Shown: one piece after another, positions 6,984-16,302 of the stretch | Layout of the letters: every line of letters begins with the position of its first letter | How positions within the stretch are numbered: the stretch's first letter is position 1 | NCBI GenBank assembly: GCA_016219985.1 | Contig: JACRJO010000003.1 | Coordinates: 1 to 64,000, forward strand | DNA length: 64,000 bases | Source of the DNA: Sphingobacteriales bacterium | GTDB taxonomy: Bacteria; Bacteroidota; Bacteroidia; Chitinophagales; Chitinophagaceae | Direction: 5' to 3' | Notes under the pieces: generated by a model | The model's database searches: none | Seen by the model: only the letters and a program-made list of their open reading frames with translations | Told to the model about the DNA's origin: nothing | Program-made: the position numbers and the translations under genes

Positions 6984-9245
6984 TTAAAGGCTGTTATTGA
7001 TGACCTCATCGGACCGGTCGACCCCAAAACTGATAAAGGCCCCGATATATACGAACATCCGGGATGTCGGGACAATGGCTTCTTTCCGCAGGCCGTTGTA
7101 CGAATACTGGTAGCCGTAGGTTTGCCTGATATTAAAGATATTACTTACCTGCAGTACATATACCGCATAGGATTTGGGTGCTTTCTTCCCGATAAAGGGC
7201 AGGTAATTGATGGCGAAACTGATATTATGATAATCCGGTATCGTGCCCCGGTCCGTGAATTTGTAATCTGAACCATCGTAGCGGATATTATAATAAGGCC
7301 GGCCGCTGCTGTAATTATAGGAAGCATTCAGGTTCATCTTCCATTTTTCCACAAATTTCTTGGTAACCACGGAAGCCGTGTGTTTTGCTGCGAAATTGGG
7401 GGTGACCGCGGCCGGGAAATTCAGGAAATCCCTTTTGGTATCGAGATAGGAATAGGATATCCAGTAATCAAAGGTCTTGATGCTCTTCCGATCCCTCCAG
7501 AACAATTCAAAGCCGCTTGCGTCCCCGTAGCCTTTATTATTCACCGCCGCTTCCGTAAAACCGGTCAGGGCCGTCTTTACCAGTTTATCATATTTTTTAT
7601 AGAAAAGCTCCGCCCGCAGGGTTTGCTGGTTCAGTACTTTCTGGTACTGGAGGATATAATGGGTGGCTTTCATAAAAGTCAGATCATTGGGCGAAGGCAG
7701 GTATCTTCTTTCGGGGTTCTGGTAAAAGATACCATAAGCGACCGATGCCTGGCTGCCCTTTGACAATTTATAGGCCAGTGAGAAACGGGGAGCGAGGTTG
7801 GTCTTACCGAGGTACATGGAATGTTCCAGCCGCAGCCCGCCTTTGATGGCGAGATCGTTTGTTGCATACACATCTGCCTCGGCAAAACCGGAATTGATCT
7901 TTTCCGTTAACGATCCCGGGTATTTGTCCCCGTTATAGGCGGTGTAAACTGAATGGTCCCTGCTGAAATTGTATTCGGTCCCAAACCGGATGGCGCTGAG
8001 CCCTTTTAATTTTTTTTCAAGTACCAGTTTGGCATTGAAATAATCTCCTTCCAGGTCCAGGTCAAATGTTTTGGCTTCCAGGTTTCCCAGGGTCACTTCC
8101 TGGCCGGCGGCATTTTGTATACCGCTGCTGATCTCATCCTTATTATTGGTGTACGAGACCCCCGTATAGATCCTCCATCGCTTCGGGAGGTATTCTTTCC
8201 AGGAAAGATTATGGAAATGATTGGTATTGCTGAGCCCAAAGCGGTCAAAATAACCAAGCGAGTCAATACTCTTCACGGTAAAGGCCATTTTATTATGGCT
8301 GAAATAGCCATAGTATTTCAGCATCCCCGTTTTGGAAGTTTTGATCCTGAAATTGGCATCGGCGGTATGATGCACCGGGACCGCTGAATAATCCTGCCGC
8401 TGTTTGATCACGGCAAAGGCCGGGCCCAGGTTGACGTACCCGTAACTGATCCCAAAAGAGGATTGCTTATTCTTTGACAGGTGCTGGTAACCGCCATTGA
8501 GACCGATCACACTGATCCCCAGGTTGGCCGATGACCGTTCGGGCAGGTCAATGGATTCCAGGATCAGGGCCGAAGAAAGCGCTTGCCCGTACAGGGCTGA
8601 ATACCCCCCGGTACTAAAGACAGTTCCTTTGAAAATAAAGGGGGAAAAACGACCGAACTGGGCAATATTCGGCACACTGGTGAAGAAGAAATTATTGACC
8701 AGTGTTCCATCAATAAATGTTTTTGTCTCCGCCGCCGTTCCGCCCCGCACATATAACCCTTCGCTTTCCCCTACCTGTTGCGCACCCGGCAGTGTTTTTA
8801 AGGCGCCAGTAATATCGCCATTGGCGCTGGCGGTGGTCACAATATCAATAGGATCCAGCACGGCTGCCGCCCGTTTGCGGTCGCTGGCCTCAAAAGTACC
8901 AGCCGATAAGACCACGGCCGTCAGTTCACTGATCTCCTGTTTGAGCACCGCATCAAAAGTTACCAGGGTTCCTTCCAGCTTTACCGTTTGTTCAACGGTT
9001 TTGTACCCGATACTGGAAATCACCAGGACCTGTTGTCCTTTTTCGGTTGACTTAAACGAATATCTTCCGCTGGAATCGGTAGTCGTGCCGTCATAACTGT
9101 CCTTCACGCTGACGCTCGCACCGGCTACCGGCGCATTCTTGTTGTCTTTTACCTGTCCCCTGATGGTAACCTGGGCGGCTACCACGGCCGACAGGCCCAG
9201 CAACACAGAAAAAAAAGTCCATTTGATCAATAATCCCGGTCTCAT
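6984..9245 (-). CDS. TonB-dependent outer-membrane receptor
   Basis: 753 residues. A signal peptide (1-24) is followed by a carboxypeptidase-regulatory-like beta-sandwich (about 26-110, with GQVKDNKNAPVAGASVSVKD and DSSGRYSFK) and a plug domain (about 120-260, with LKTLPGAQQVGESEGLYVRG). A ~490-residue barrel ends in an aromatic-rich strand. It is not SusC length and has no SusD partner. Substrate unknown. It heads a two-gene operon with the TPR-like protein. Confidence 0.9.
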   Translation of the reverse strand: MRPGLLIKWTFFSVLLGLSAVVAAQVTIRGQVKDNKNAPVAGASVSVKDSYDGTTTDSSGRYSFKSTEKGQQVLVISSIGYKTVEQTVKLEGTLVTFDAVLKQEISELTAVVLSAGTFEASDRKRAAAVLDPIDIVTTASANGDITGALKTLPGAQQVGESEGLYVRGGTAAETKTFIDGTLVNNFFFTSVPNIAQFGRFSPFIFKGTVFSTGGYSALYGQALSSALILESIDLPERSSANLGISVIGLNGGYQHLSKNKQSSFGISYGYVNLGPAFAVIKQRQDYSAVPVHHTADANFRIKTSKTGMLKYYGYFSHNKMAFTVKSIDSLGYFDRFGLSNTNHFHNLSWKEYLPKRWRIYTGVSYTNNKDEISSGIQNAAGQEVTLGNLEAKTFDLDLEGDYFNAKLVLEKKLKGLSAIRFGTEYNFSRDHSVYTAYNGDKYPGSLTEKINSGFAEADVYATNDLAIKGGLRLEHSMYLGKTNLAPRFSLAYKLSKGSQASVAYGIFYQNPERRYLPSPNDLTFMKATHYILQYQKVLNQQTLRAELFYKKYDKLVKTALTGFTEAAVNNKGYGDASGFELFWRDRKSIKTFDYWISYSYLDTKRDFLNFPAAVTPNFAAKHTASVVTKKFVEKWKMNLNASYNYSSGRPYYNIRYDGSDYKFTDRGTIPDYHNISFAINYLPFIGKKAPKSYAVYVLQVSNIFNIRQTYGYQYSYNGLRKEAIVPTSRMFVYIGAFISFGVDRSDEVINNSL

Positions 9246-9261
9246 AATGCTAATTTGAAAA

Positions 9262-9293
9262 CAAATGTAAAGTAGTTTACGATATAAACCAAA
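9262..9293 (-). promoter_or_regulatory. Promoter of the TonB receptor operon
   Basis: On the minus strand TTTG (9293-9290), a 20-nt spacer, TACATTTG (9269-9262): an exact TAnnTTTG element at canonical spacing. The predicted leader is about 10 nt. Confidence 0.8.
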
Positions 9294-9301
9294 CTAATTT
9301 T

Positions 9302-9337
9302 ATAAAAAAGAACCGTCCCACTTTTGGCAGGACGGTT
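9302..9337 (-). terminator. Intrinsic terminator after the T9SS cargo gene
   Basis: AACCGTCC (9311-9318) pairs with GGACGGTT (9330-9337); on the minus strand the stem is followed by CTTTTTTATAAAATT. Confidence 0.85.
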
Positions 9338-9363
9338 GGAACCCCTATATAAAAATCTCTTTA

Positions 9364-10665
9364 TTAGTTCTTTATGACTTTTTGCTGGGCAGTTTGACCA
9401 TCACAATTTACCCGTACAATATAGAATCCGGGAGCCAGGTCGCTTACGTTTACAGTCTCAGTCTGGTTGCTGCCACTGGTAGTCTTCCTTTTTGCGATCT
9501 GCCCGTTGGCATTGTACAGTTCGAAGATTGTTTGTTTATTCTGCCAGCTGGCCGGTACGGTTACCCGCAGTTCATGGGTTACCGGGTTGGGATAGGTCAG
9601 CAGGGAAACGGTATTCTCGCCAGCATTACCGATCCGGATGATACGGGTTTCAGAAAGCTGGCTTTTCCCGTCCGCATCCACAGAACGGAGGCGATAATAT
9701 ACCACCGGCTGCTGAAAAGAGCTGACATCATCCGTAAAGCTATAATTGGCTTTATCGGTGGCATTGCCATAGGCAAATACCAGTCCTGCTTCGCTGAAGT
9801 TAGCGCCATCGGTGCTGCGTTCAATTTCAAAATGACTGACATTGATCTCTGAAGCGGTCTCCCACTTCAGGTTCACTTTAGTTTTGTTCAATGCGGCCGT
9901 AAAAGCGGTTAACTTAACGGGCAGGGTGCTGATCGGGGCATTGTAGGTAAAATTCTTAAACCATACGGAATACATCCGGTTGGCATTGCTTACCGAACCC
10001 GTGGTGGTGGCGCCCAGCCGGATGATCACGGAACTGGTATTCTTGTATTGAATCGTGGTCATTAATTCCGTGGCAGAAGTATCAATCCCCGCATAATCAT
10101 TGGCAGCACCCAGGAACTGTTTTCCCAAAAGGGTGGGCAGGTTTACGGTTCCTGTCTGGTTAGAAACGGACAGCAATGAATTATTTTCCACGGTGTACCC
10201 GGTGCCGCCATAAAAAGCGTCCCACTCCTTCAACTTGTTGTTGTTGCCATCAATATCAAGACCTGTCACATAAAACTCATTCACCGGGGCAGGGGTAAGG
10301 GTGTTCTTTACCACGAACTGGATCTGGAATTCGATCCACCAGGTAGTGGCCGTGGTAACATTCCCGTTATTGTATTTAATCTGGGGCTGGAAGGCTTTGG
10401 CAAAACCCTGACCCGGGATATCCAGGGTACTGATCGAAACCAGGGCAGATGACCTGCCTCCAATGGTCAGTAAGGCATCCAGTTCATTATTTACCAGGGA
10501 GAACTTGTAAACGGAACCATTAGCGCCGTTTGATCCGCTGATCAGGCTGGGGTTCTCAAATCTCATTTCAGTGCCCTGTGCCTGGATGAATACACATGAA
10601 GCGGTAAAAATTACAAGCAGCGCCATATTCCGGATACTCTGCTTTACGTGTAAAGATGTTTTCAT
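9364..10665 (-). CDS. Secreted protein with FnIII-like domain and T9SS type A sorting domain
   Basis: 433 residues from the ATG at 10663-10665, which opens a signal peptide (MKTSLHVKQSIRNMALLVIF... to IQAQ). The frame stays open 63 nt further upstream but that part does not look coding. The middle (about 30-260) is a beta-rich extracellular domain. Then comes a domain with LKWETASEINVSHFEIERS and VYYRLRSVDADGKSQ, followed by a C-terminal sorting domain: TYPNPVTHELRVTV, FELYNANGQI, LAPGFYIVRV and a final KVIKN. The type IX system would export it and attach it to the cell surface or release it. Ligand unknown. Confidence 0.88.
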   Translation of the reverse strand: MKTSLHVKQSIRNMALLVIFTASCVFIQAQGTEMRFENPSLISGSNGANGSVYKFSLVNNELDALLTIGGRSSALVSISTLDIPGQGFAKAFQPQIKYNNGNVTTATTWWIEFQIQFVVKNTLTPAPVNEFYVTGLDIDGNNNKLKEWDAFYGGTGYTVENNSLLSVSNQTGTVNLPTLLGKQFLGAANDYAGIDTSATELMTTIQYKNTSSVIIRLGATTTGSVSNANRMYSVWFKNFTYNAPISTLPVKLTAFTAALNKTKVNLKWETASEINVSHFEIERSTDGANFSEAGLVFAYGNATDKANYSFTDDVSSFQQPVVYYRLRSVDADGKSQLSETRIIRIGNAGENTVSLLTYPNPVTHELRVTVPASWQNKQTIFELYNANGQIAKRKTTSGSNQTETVNVSDLAPGFYIVRVNCDGQTAQQKVIKN

Positions 10666-10838
10666 TGCTTTCGCTTTTAGGGTTCTAGATTGGTAGTACG
10701 GTTGGGCGAACGCTTCTTCAGATTGCAATGAAACCCGGATGTGAGTGTTGAAACTGCTGGGAGTAATATCCCTTAGTGAGAATAGTGAGTTTCAGGGGCG
10801 GATTTCGTTGTTTTCTTAGGATTTGTTCGATTCGAGGA

Positions 10839-10869
10839 CAAACATACTACTGAGAATTTTTACCTGCAA
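10839..10869 (-). promoter_or_regulatory. Promoter of the T9SS cargo gene, with long leader
   Basis: TTG (10869-10867), a 20-nt spacer, TATGTTTG (10846-10839) on the minus strand, with A/T-rich sequence upstream. The start is predicted near 10832 inside TCGAATCGA, so the leader is about 167 nt. The remaining 10870-11020 is A/T-rich and holds nothing else I can support. Confidence 0.75.
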
Positions 10870-11020
10870 GTTTTTCACGCATTTTTTCGTAAAAAATACC
10901 GTATTTTATGTAGTATAAATACGATTTAGAATTTTATAGCTTGATTATCAGCAGAATATTTTTTTATCCCGAGTAAAAATATTCTCAGCCAGCAGGCAGG
11001 TCAACGAGTAGATTTACGAT

Positions 11021-11051
11021 AAAAAAAAAGAGAGATGCTGATCATCTCTCT
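11021..11051 (-). terminator. Intrinsic terminator of the ATP synthase operon
   Basis: AGAGAGATG (11029-11037), 5-nt loop, CATCTCTCT (11043-11051), followed on the minus strand by nine T (11029-11021). It sits 24 nt after the atpA stop codon, so the operon ends with atpA. Confidence 0.92.
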
Positions 11052-11075
11052 TTTATACTATGGGAAGAATTCCTT

Positions 11076-12653
11076 TTATTTATATTGGGGGATCAGTCCG
11101 TTTGCCAGTTCCACCATCTTCTTGATCCCTTCTTCCGGCAGGTTCCCTTTCTTGAACTCAGCCAGTACATCCGGTAATTTGGTATCCATCTCCATCAGGA
11201 AATGTTCTTCAAATTCTTTTACCCGGCGTACCGGAACATCTTTCAATAACCCGTTTGTACCGAGGTAAATGATGGCCACCTGTTTTTCCACCGCAAAAGG
11301 TGAGTATTGCAGCTGCTTCAGCACTTCCACGTTACGGGCGCCTTTATCAATTACGTTCTTGGTTGCCGCATCGAGGTCACCCCCGAATTTGGAAAAGGCT
11401 TCCAGCTCACGATACAGGGCCTGGTCCAGTTTCAGGGTACCGGCCACTTTTTTCATGGATTTGATCTGGGCATTACCACCCACACGGCTAACCGAAATAC
11501 CCACGTTGATCGCCGGGCGGATACCGGACAGGAAGAGGTTTGTTTCCAGGAAGATCTGCCCGTCCGTAATGGAGATCACGTTGGTCGGGATATAGGCGGA
11601 TACGTCACCGGCCTGTGTTTCGATGATCGGTAAGGCCGTCAGCGAGCCACCTCCCTTGATCAGGTGGCGGATACTATCCGGTACATCGTTCATGTTCCTG
11701 GCCACATTATCATCACTGATCACTTTCGCAGCCCTTTCGAGCAGGCGGCTGTGCAGGTAGAACACGTCACCGGGGTAAGCTTCCCGTCCGGGAGGACGGC
11801 GCAGCAGCAGGGATACCTCGCGGTAAGCCACGGCCTGTTTGGACAGGTCATCATAGATGATCAGGGCCGGGCGACCGGTATCGCGGAAGAACTCCCCGAT
11901 CGCTGCACCGGCGAAGGGAGCATAGAATTGCAGCGGGGCGGGATCAGATGCGGAAGCCGCAACGATGATCGTGTATTCCATCGCGCCATTGTCCTGCAAT
12001 GTTTTCATGATACCGGCAATGGTGGAGGCTTTCTGCCCGATCGCCACATAGATACAATAGACAGGCTTGCCTGCTTTGAAAAATTCTTTCTGGTTGATGA
12101 TGGTATCGATACAGATGGCGGTCTTACCGGTCTGGCGGTCACCGATCACCAGTTCCCGCTGGCCGCGGCCGATGGGAATCATCGCGTCGATCGCCTTAAT
12201 ACCGGTCTGCAGCGGTTCTTTTACCGGCTCCCGGAAAATAACCCCGGGGGCTTTCCGCTCCAGCGGCATTTCATACCGCTCGCCGGTGATGGGGCCTTTC
12301 CCGTCGATCGGGTGTCCCAGTGTATTCACCACGCGGCCTACCATGCCTTCCCCTACTTTGATTGAAGCGATCTGGCCGGTACGTTTTACCTTGGCCCCTT
12401 CCTGGATGCCACCGGTTTCTCCCATCAGTACCACCCCCACATTATCTTCTTCCAGGTTCAGTGCGATGGCGCGGACCCCATTTTCAAATTCCACCAGTTC
12501 GCCATAGCGCACATTACCCAGGCCGTACACGCGGGCAATACCGTCGCCGATTTGCAAAACTGTTCCAACTTCTTCCAGGTCGGCACTGGCGTTAAAGTTG
12601 CTTAACTGCTGGCGCAGGATGGCACTTATTTCATCTGGTTTGATTTCTGGCAT
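11076..12653 (-). CDS. atpA: F0F1 ATP synthase subunit alpha
   Basis: 525 residues; non-catalytic nucleotide-binding subunit of F1. A beta-barrel N-terminus ([21 protein letters not shown]) precedes the P-loop GDRQTGKT near 169-176. The conserved [15 protein letters not shown] and [18 protein letters not shown] segments follow. Full length and intact. It is the last gene of the operon; atpG does not follow, unlike the usual order. Confidence 0.98.
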   Translation of the reverse strand: MPEIKPDEISAILRQQLSNFNASADLEEVGTVLQIGDGIARVYGLGNVRYGELVEFENGVRAIALNLEEDNVGVVLMGETGGIQEGAKVKRTGQIASIKVGEGMVGRVVNTLGHPIDGKGPITGERYEMPLERKAPGVIFREPVKEPLQTGIKAIDAMIPIGRGQRELVIGDRQTGKTAICIDTIINQKEFFKAGKPVYCIYVAIGQKASTIAGIMKTLQDNGAMEYTIIVAASASDPAPLQFYAPFAGAAIGEFFRDTGRPALIIYDDLSKQAVAYREVSLLLRRPPGREAYPGDVFYLHSRLLERAAKVISDDNVARNMNDVPDSIRHLIKGGGSLTALPIIETQAGDVSAYIPTNVISITDGQIFLETNLFLSGIRPAINVGISVSRVGGNAQIKSMKKVAGTLKLDQALYRELEAFSKFGGDLDAATKNVIDKGARNVEVLKQLQYSPFAVEKQVAIIYLGTNGLLKDVPVRRVKEFEEHFLMEMDTKLPDVLAEFKKGNLPEEGIKKMVELANGLIPQYK

Positions 12654-12680
12654 ATCTGTCTCTTTTTATTCTTTTAAAAA

Positions 12681-13247
12681 TTAGCGGATCCTATAAATAA
12701 AATCATTGTTCTCAAATTGCTTGGCAATGGCGCGCAGGTCATAGGCCACACTGGCATCCACGAGCTGGTCGCCCACCTGCAGTACAAAGCCGCCGATCAG
12801 GTCCGGGTTTACTTTTTCCTCTAATTCCACCTTTTCAAAACCAGCTGATTTTTTTACCTGCTCGAGGATGGCCGTCTTTACTGCATCCGTAACGGGGAAG
12901 GCCGTGGTAAGATGGATGGTCCGGATATTTTTGTGCTCTTTGTATTGTGCGATAAAGGCATTCACGATCTCCGGCAGGAAACGTTCCCGGTTCTTGACCA
13001 CCAGCAGGCGGTTGAAACCAGATGTGATTTCGCTGATCTTACCGGTAACGGTCACCGCTTCAATGATCTTCCTTTTCGTGTCATTTTTGATGATCGGGCT
13101 GCGCAGCACATTTACAAAGTCACGGTTGCTTTTGCATACCGCCTGCAGCCATTGCATATCCGCATATACCTGCTCCAGCTCACCTCTTTCCAGGGCAAGA
13201 TCGATCAGTGATTTGGCGTATCTCGATGCTAAACGGGGGTTTTGCAT
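12681..13247 (-). CDS. atpH: F0F1 ATP synthase subunit delta
   Basis: 188 residues from the ATG at 13245-13247 (MQNPRLASRYAKSLIDLALE). The frame extends nine codons further into the upstream repeat, which is unlikely to be coding. The conserved C-terminus LEEKVNPDLIGGFVLQVGDQ and DASVAYDL is present. It connects F1 to the peripheral stalk. It lies between atpF and atpA, 27 nt from atpA. Confidence 0.95.
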   Translation of the reverse strand: MQNPRLASRYAKSLIDLALERGELEQVYADMQWLQAVCKSNRDFVNVLRSPIIKNDTKRKIIEAVTVTGKISEITSGFNRLLVVKNRERFLPEIVNAFIAQYKEHKNIRTIHLTTAFPVTDAVKTAILEQVKKSAGFEKVELEEKVNPDLIGGFVLQVGDQLVDASVAYDLRAIAKQFENNDFIYRIR

Positions 13248-13258
13248 ATTTGTATAGT

Positions 13259-13328
13259 TGCGAGCTGCGAGCAATGAGCTGCGAGCCAGTGTACAAAGCT
13301 CGTAACCCGCAGCTCATTGCTCATAGCT
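13259..13328. repeat. Inverted phrase repeat inside the atp operon
   Basis: The left half holds AGCTGCGAGCAATGAGCTGC (13263-13282) and the right half its inverted counterpart GCTCGTAACCCGCAGCTCATTGCTCATAGCT, in part 13298-13328. The mRNA could fold into a long imperfect hairpin between atpF and atpH. Confidence 0.75.
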
Positions 13329-13332
13329 TTTC

Positions 13333-13827
13333 TTAATTCAGTTTCACTTCATTCACCAGTCCCTTTATATGGGCTTCCTGGGCTTCTTTATTGGACAGTT
13401 CCTTTCTCAATACTTTCTCGCTCACCTCGATCACCAGTTTACCGACCTGGTTCTTCACTTCGGTCAGGGCGGCCATTTTCTGGGCATTGATGGCAGCCTG
13501 GGCTTCGGTCACGATCTTATTGGCCTCCAGTTTCGCCTGGTCCTTGGCTTCATTGATGATCTTGTCCTTGGTCTCCCGGGCTTCTTTCAGCAACTGGGCT
13601 CTTTCTTCACGGGCCTTGGCCAGCAGGGCTTCATTCTCGCTCTTCATCAGGGCCATTTCCTCTTTTACTTTCTGAGCGGTGGCCAGGGAATCAGCAATGC
13701 TGTTCTCACGGTCGCGCAGCCCCTTGATGATCGCGGGCCAGGCCATTTTCTTCAGCAGGAAGAATACGATCAGGAAGGCCAGCAGGGTCCAGGCTAATAA
13801 ACCTAATTTGGGAAGTAACAACTCCAT
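13333..13827 (-). CDS. atpF: F0F1 ATP synthase subunit b
   Basis: 164 residues. One N-terminal membrane helix (LGLLAWTLLAFLIVFFLLKKMAWPAI) is followed by a long charged coiled coil from about residue 40 to the end, rich in Ala, Glu and Lys. This is the peripheral stalk that holds F1 static against F0. Length and layout are typical of the family. Confidence 0.96.
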   Translation of the reverse strand: MELLLPKLGLLAWTLLAFLIVFFLLKKMAWPAIIKGLRDRENSIADSLATAQKVKEEMALMKSENEALLAKAREERAQLLKEARETKDKIINEAKDQAKLEANKIVTEAQAAINAQKMAALTEVKNQVGKLVIEVSEKVLRKELSNKEAQEAHIKGLVNEVKLN

Positions 13828-13907
13828 AAAACGTTCGGGTTTCTGATGACAGGTCCTGTTATAAACCCATCATGCTTATTGATTATTTGTTAGTAGTCAT
13901 TTAAATA

Positions 13908-13938
13908 CTGCATCCTCCGCCCTGTGCATCGGATGCAG
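13908..13938 (-). promoter_or_regulatory. Stem-loop between atpE and atpF
   Basis: CTGCATCC (13908-13915) and GGATGCAG (13931-13938) form a perfect 8-bp stem 21 nt after the atpE stop, in a 131-nt gap. On the transcribed strand it is not followed by a T-run, so a terminator is unlikely. A 3' stem that protects upstream atpE mRNA would fit the need for many c subunits per enzyme; that role is inference. Confidence 0.55.
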
Positions 13939-13958
13939 TAATTTTTTCGGCAACGATA

Positions 13959-14225
<267 letters not shown>

Positions 14226-14240
14226 TTAAAAAAATACAAC

Positions 14241-15404
14241 TTAATGATGCGCCACCTGCGCTTCCTCATGATGATCCCCTTCCAGCGCCTGCCCGATAAA
14301 TACCGCCGTCAGCATCGTAAAGATGAAGGCCTGCAGGAAGGCCACCAGCACTTCAATCAGGTAGATGAATACCGTAAAACCGATCGAGAGCGGTGAAGCG
14401 CCCCATCCGGCCACCGGGTTCAGCTGTCCGAAAATAAATATCAGGGAGACCAGGCAAATAATGATAATATGCCCGGCCACCATGTTCGCAAAAAGACGAA
14501 TGATAAGGGCGAAGGGCTTGATAAATAAGCTAAGGAATTCCACCGGCACCAGGATCAGTTTTACACCAAAAGGCACCCCCGGGGGATTGAATATATGCTG
14601 CCAGTAATGGCTGTTAGAACTGAATACGATCACCACAAAAGAGATCACACCCAGCACCCCGGTAAAAGCGATATTGCCGGTTACATTGGCGGAACCGGGG
14701 ATCAGCCCGAATATATTATTAATAAGAATAAAGAAGAAAACGGTCAGCAGGTAGGGCAGGTACTTCTCATACTTGTGTCCCAGGTTGGGCTTGGCCACTT
14801 CGTCACGGACAAAAGTGATAACCGGTTCCATCAGGCTCTGGGAGCCCTCGGGTGCGGAAGTAACCCCCACCCCGCTCTTGTAACGTTTAGCGATACGGAG
14901 CATGATGAACACAAAGATGGCCAGGGCCAGGAACATCTGCACCACGTTACGGGTCAGGGAGAAATCATACACTTTCACAGCCGGGTCAAACTCCCCTTCT
15001 GCATTTACCGGGATAATATCCTCATTCTTGAATTGATTGGGATCCAGGCCCATTTCCTTGATATTCTCCGGGGTCAGGATCTTGTATCCCTCATGCGCCT
15101 CTTCACCGTGGTGAAATCCGGAGGACATGAAGAAACTAACCCCTCTCTCAGGGGAATAAAGCAGGACCGGCAGGGGAATGGAAACCCCGAAAAAATGGAA
15201 GGAATGGCCATCCAGTACGTGTTCGAAGATCACTTCGCCCACATTCAGTTTCTCCTTTTCCTCCCCGTGACCGGCTTCCTTTTTTTCGGCCTGCTCAGCA
15301 GCCGGCTGCCCCTCCTGCTCCTGGGCCAGGGCAGCTCCCCCAAAAAGGGTTAAAAAAACGCTGAAAACCGCTACAGTAAAGGATTTGAAACGATGAATGC
15401 ACAT
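14241..15404 (-). CDS. atpB: F0F1 ATP synthase subunit a
   Basis: 387 residues, longer than the ~270 of E. coli. An N-terminal signal-like segment (FTVAVFSVFLTLFGGAALAQ) is followed by a Glu/His-rich stretch of more than 100 residues, as is usual for Bacteroidota AtpB. The conserved core ends with FALIIRLFANMVAGHIII, whose Arg faces the c-ring carboxylate, and a last helix VAFLQAFIFTMLTAVFIGQAL. First gene of the operon. Confidence 0.96.
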   Translation of the reverse strand: MCIHRFKSFTVAVFSVFLTLFGGAALAQEQEGQPAAEQAEKKEAGHGEEKEKLNVGEVIFEHVLDGHSFHFFGVSIPLPVLLYSPERGVSFFMSSGFHHGEEAHEGYKILTPENIKEMGLDPNQFKNEDIIPVNAEGEFDPAVKVYDFSLTRNVVQMFLALAIFVFIMLRIAKRYKSGVGVTSAPEGSQSLMEPVITFVRDEVAKPNLGHKYEKYLPYLLTVFFFILINNIFGLIPGSANVTGNIAFTGVLGVISFVVIVFSSNSHYWQHIFNPPGVPFGVKLILVPVEFLSLFIKPFALIIRLFANMVAGHIIIICLVSLIFIFGQLNPVAGWGASPLSIGFTVFIYLIEVLVAFLQAFIFTMLTAVFIGQALEGDHHEEAQVAHH

Positions 15405-15424
15405 ACCTGTTCCGAAATTTGGCG

Positions 15425-15432
15425 CAAAGATA
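15425..15432 (-). promoter_or_regulatory. -7 element of the atp operon
   Basis: TATCTTTG on the minus strand is an exact TAnnTTTG match about 20 nt before the atpB ATG. No clean TTG -33 is present at 18-21 nt; only a T-rich run occupies that position. Confidence 0.5.
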
Positions 15433-15475
15433 AGGGGGTGATGCTAAAAAACCTTGAATTTATCTTCCCTCAAAC

Positions 15476-15917
15476 TCATTCCTCAGCGGGGTTTTGATCA
15501 AGCCCTTTTAGTGGTGCAAGAGAGATCACATCTAATTGATCCTTAGGCCTGTTAACCGCTTTTTTCTTTGCAATCAGGTGATTAATATGCAGGAACGGAA
15601 CCAGCACCTGGTCAATATCTGCTTTATTGGCTGCAAAAAGGCATTTTTCGAAGCCCAAATCCTCCAGCCCTTTCATCCTTGTAAGGATATCGGGGGTGAA
15701 GCCATTGTTCAGCCGGAAATTCACCCGACCGGGTACTCCAGCAATGCTTTTCGAAAATTTTCCCGGTTAACTGCTGTATCATCAGCATACATCAATATCG
15801 CCCGTGGTCCGTGGTACCCGTTGAAATTGGTGGCCACCCGTCCACCATGATATACTCAACCTCATTTTTATTCAGGGCATCCCAGAATAAAAGAAGCTGC
15901 TGGTGAAGAATATCCAT
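15476..15917 (-). pseudogene. Decayed nucleotidyltransferase (MNT/AbiEii-like), multiple frameshifts
   Basis: Reading from ATG 15917, pieces of one protein appear in changing frames: a start ILHQQLLLFWDALNKNEVEY-IMV, then VATNFNGYH, then RTTGDIDV (the D-x-D active-site strand of the MNT fold), then an ADDTAVNRENFRKALLEY segment, then NFRLNNGFTPDILTRMKG to a stop after PFLHINHLIAKKKAVNRPKD. About 14 residues usual before NFRLNNGF also seem deleted. Intact members are 150-180 residues and pair with a small upstream gene. Here that gene (15926-16144) survives 8 nt upstream. Confidence 0.8.
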
Positions 15918-15925
15918 TGACAGTG

Positions 15926-16144
15926 CTATTTTGAAGGGGTATAATCTGAAATGCGGGCCGTTTTATACAATTGCTCTAAATGGAGCATATCACAAAAAAG
16001 ATTGAATTTCTCCGTGTCATTTAGTGCCATGTATTTTTTTAAATTATATAAAGCCGCGTCCTCCTGCGAGGTGAACGTTTTCAAATAAGAGAATTCGGGT
16101 TCCTGCGCCAGGCTTTCATTCTTCTGCTTATTATTCGTCTTCAT
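15926..16144 (-). CDS. Small protein, possible partner of the decayed nucleotidyltransferase
   Basis: 72 residues, acidic and helical, with FTSQEDAALYNLKKYMALND and KFNLFCDMLHLEQLYKTA. It lies 8 nt upstream of the nucleotidyltransferase remnant in the same direction, the layout of HEPN/MNT-like and other two-gene toxin-antitoxin modules. It lacks the RxxxxH motif of HEPN toxins. I do not recognise the family, and with its partner broken it may be a relic. Confidence 0.5.
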   Translation of the reverse strand: MKTNNKQKNESLAQEPEFSYLKTFTSQEDAALYNLKKYMALNDTEKFNLFCDMLHLEQLYKTARISDYTPSK

Positions 16145-16302
16145 ACCTGCAATTTACAAAATAGATCAGGCTTCTCAAATCAGCATGGACCGGCTTTTAA
16201 AAAGAAATTTCAAATGTTAAATAAAATGAAAGGGGATTACAAAACAGTCCGCCGCCTGTACTCTTCCTTGTAAATATCACCTGTTCACCAAAAAGTTTAG
16301 CC

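Noticed and set aside
10666..10728. Longer N-terminus for the T9SS cargo protein
   Set aside because: The extra 21 residues precede a normal signal peptide and lie in the predicted leader; ATG 10665 is preferred.
13248..13274. Nine extra codons at the start of atpH
   Set aside because: They overlap the phrase repeat and are absent from the usual AtpH start MQNPRLASRYAKSL.
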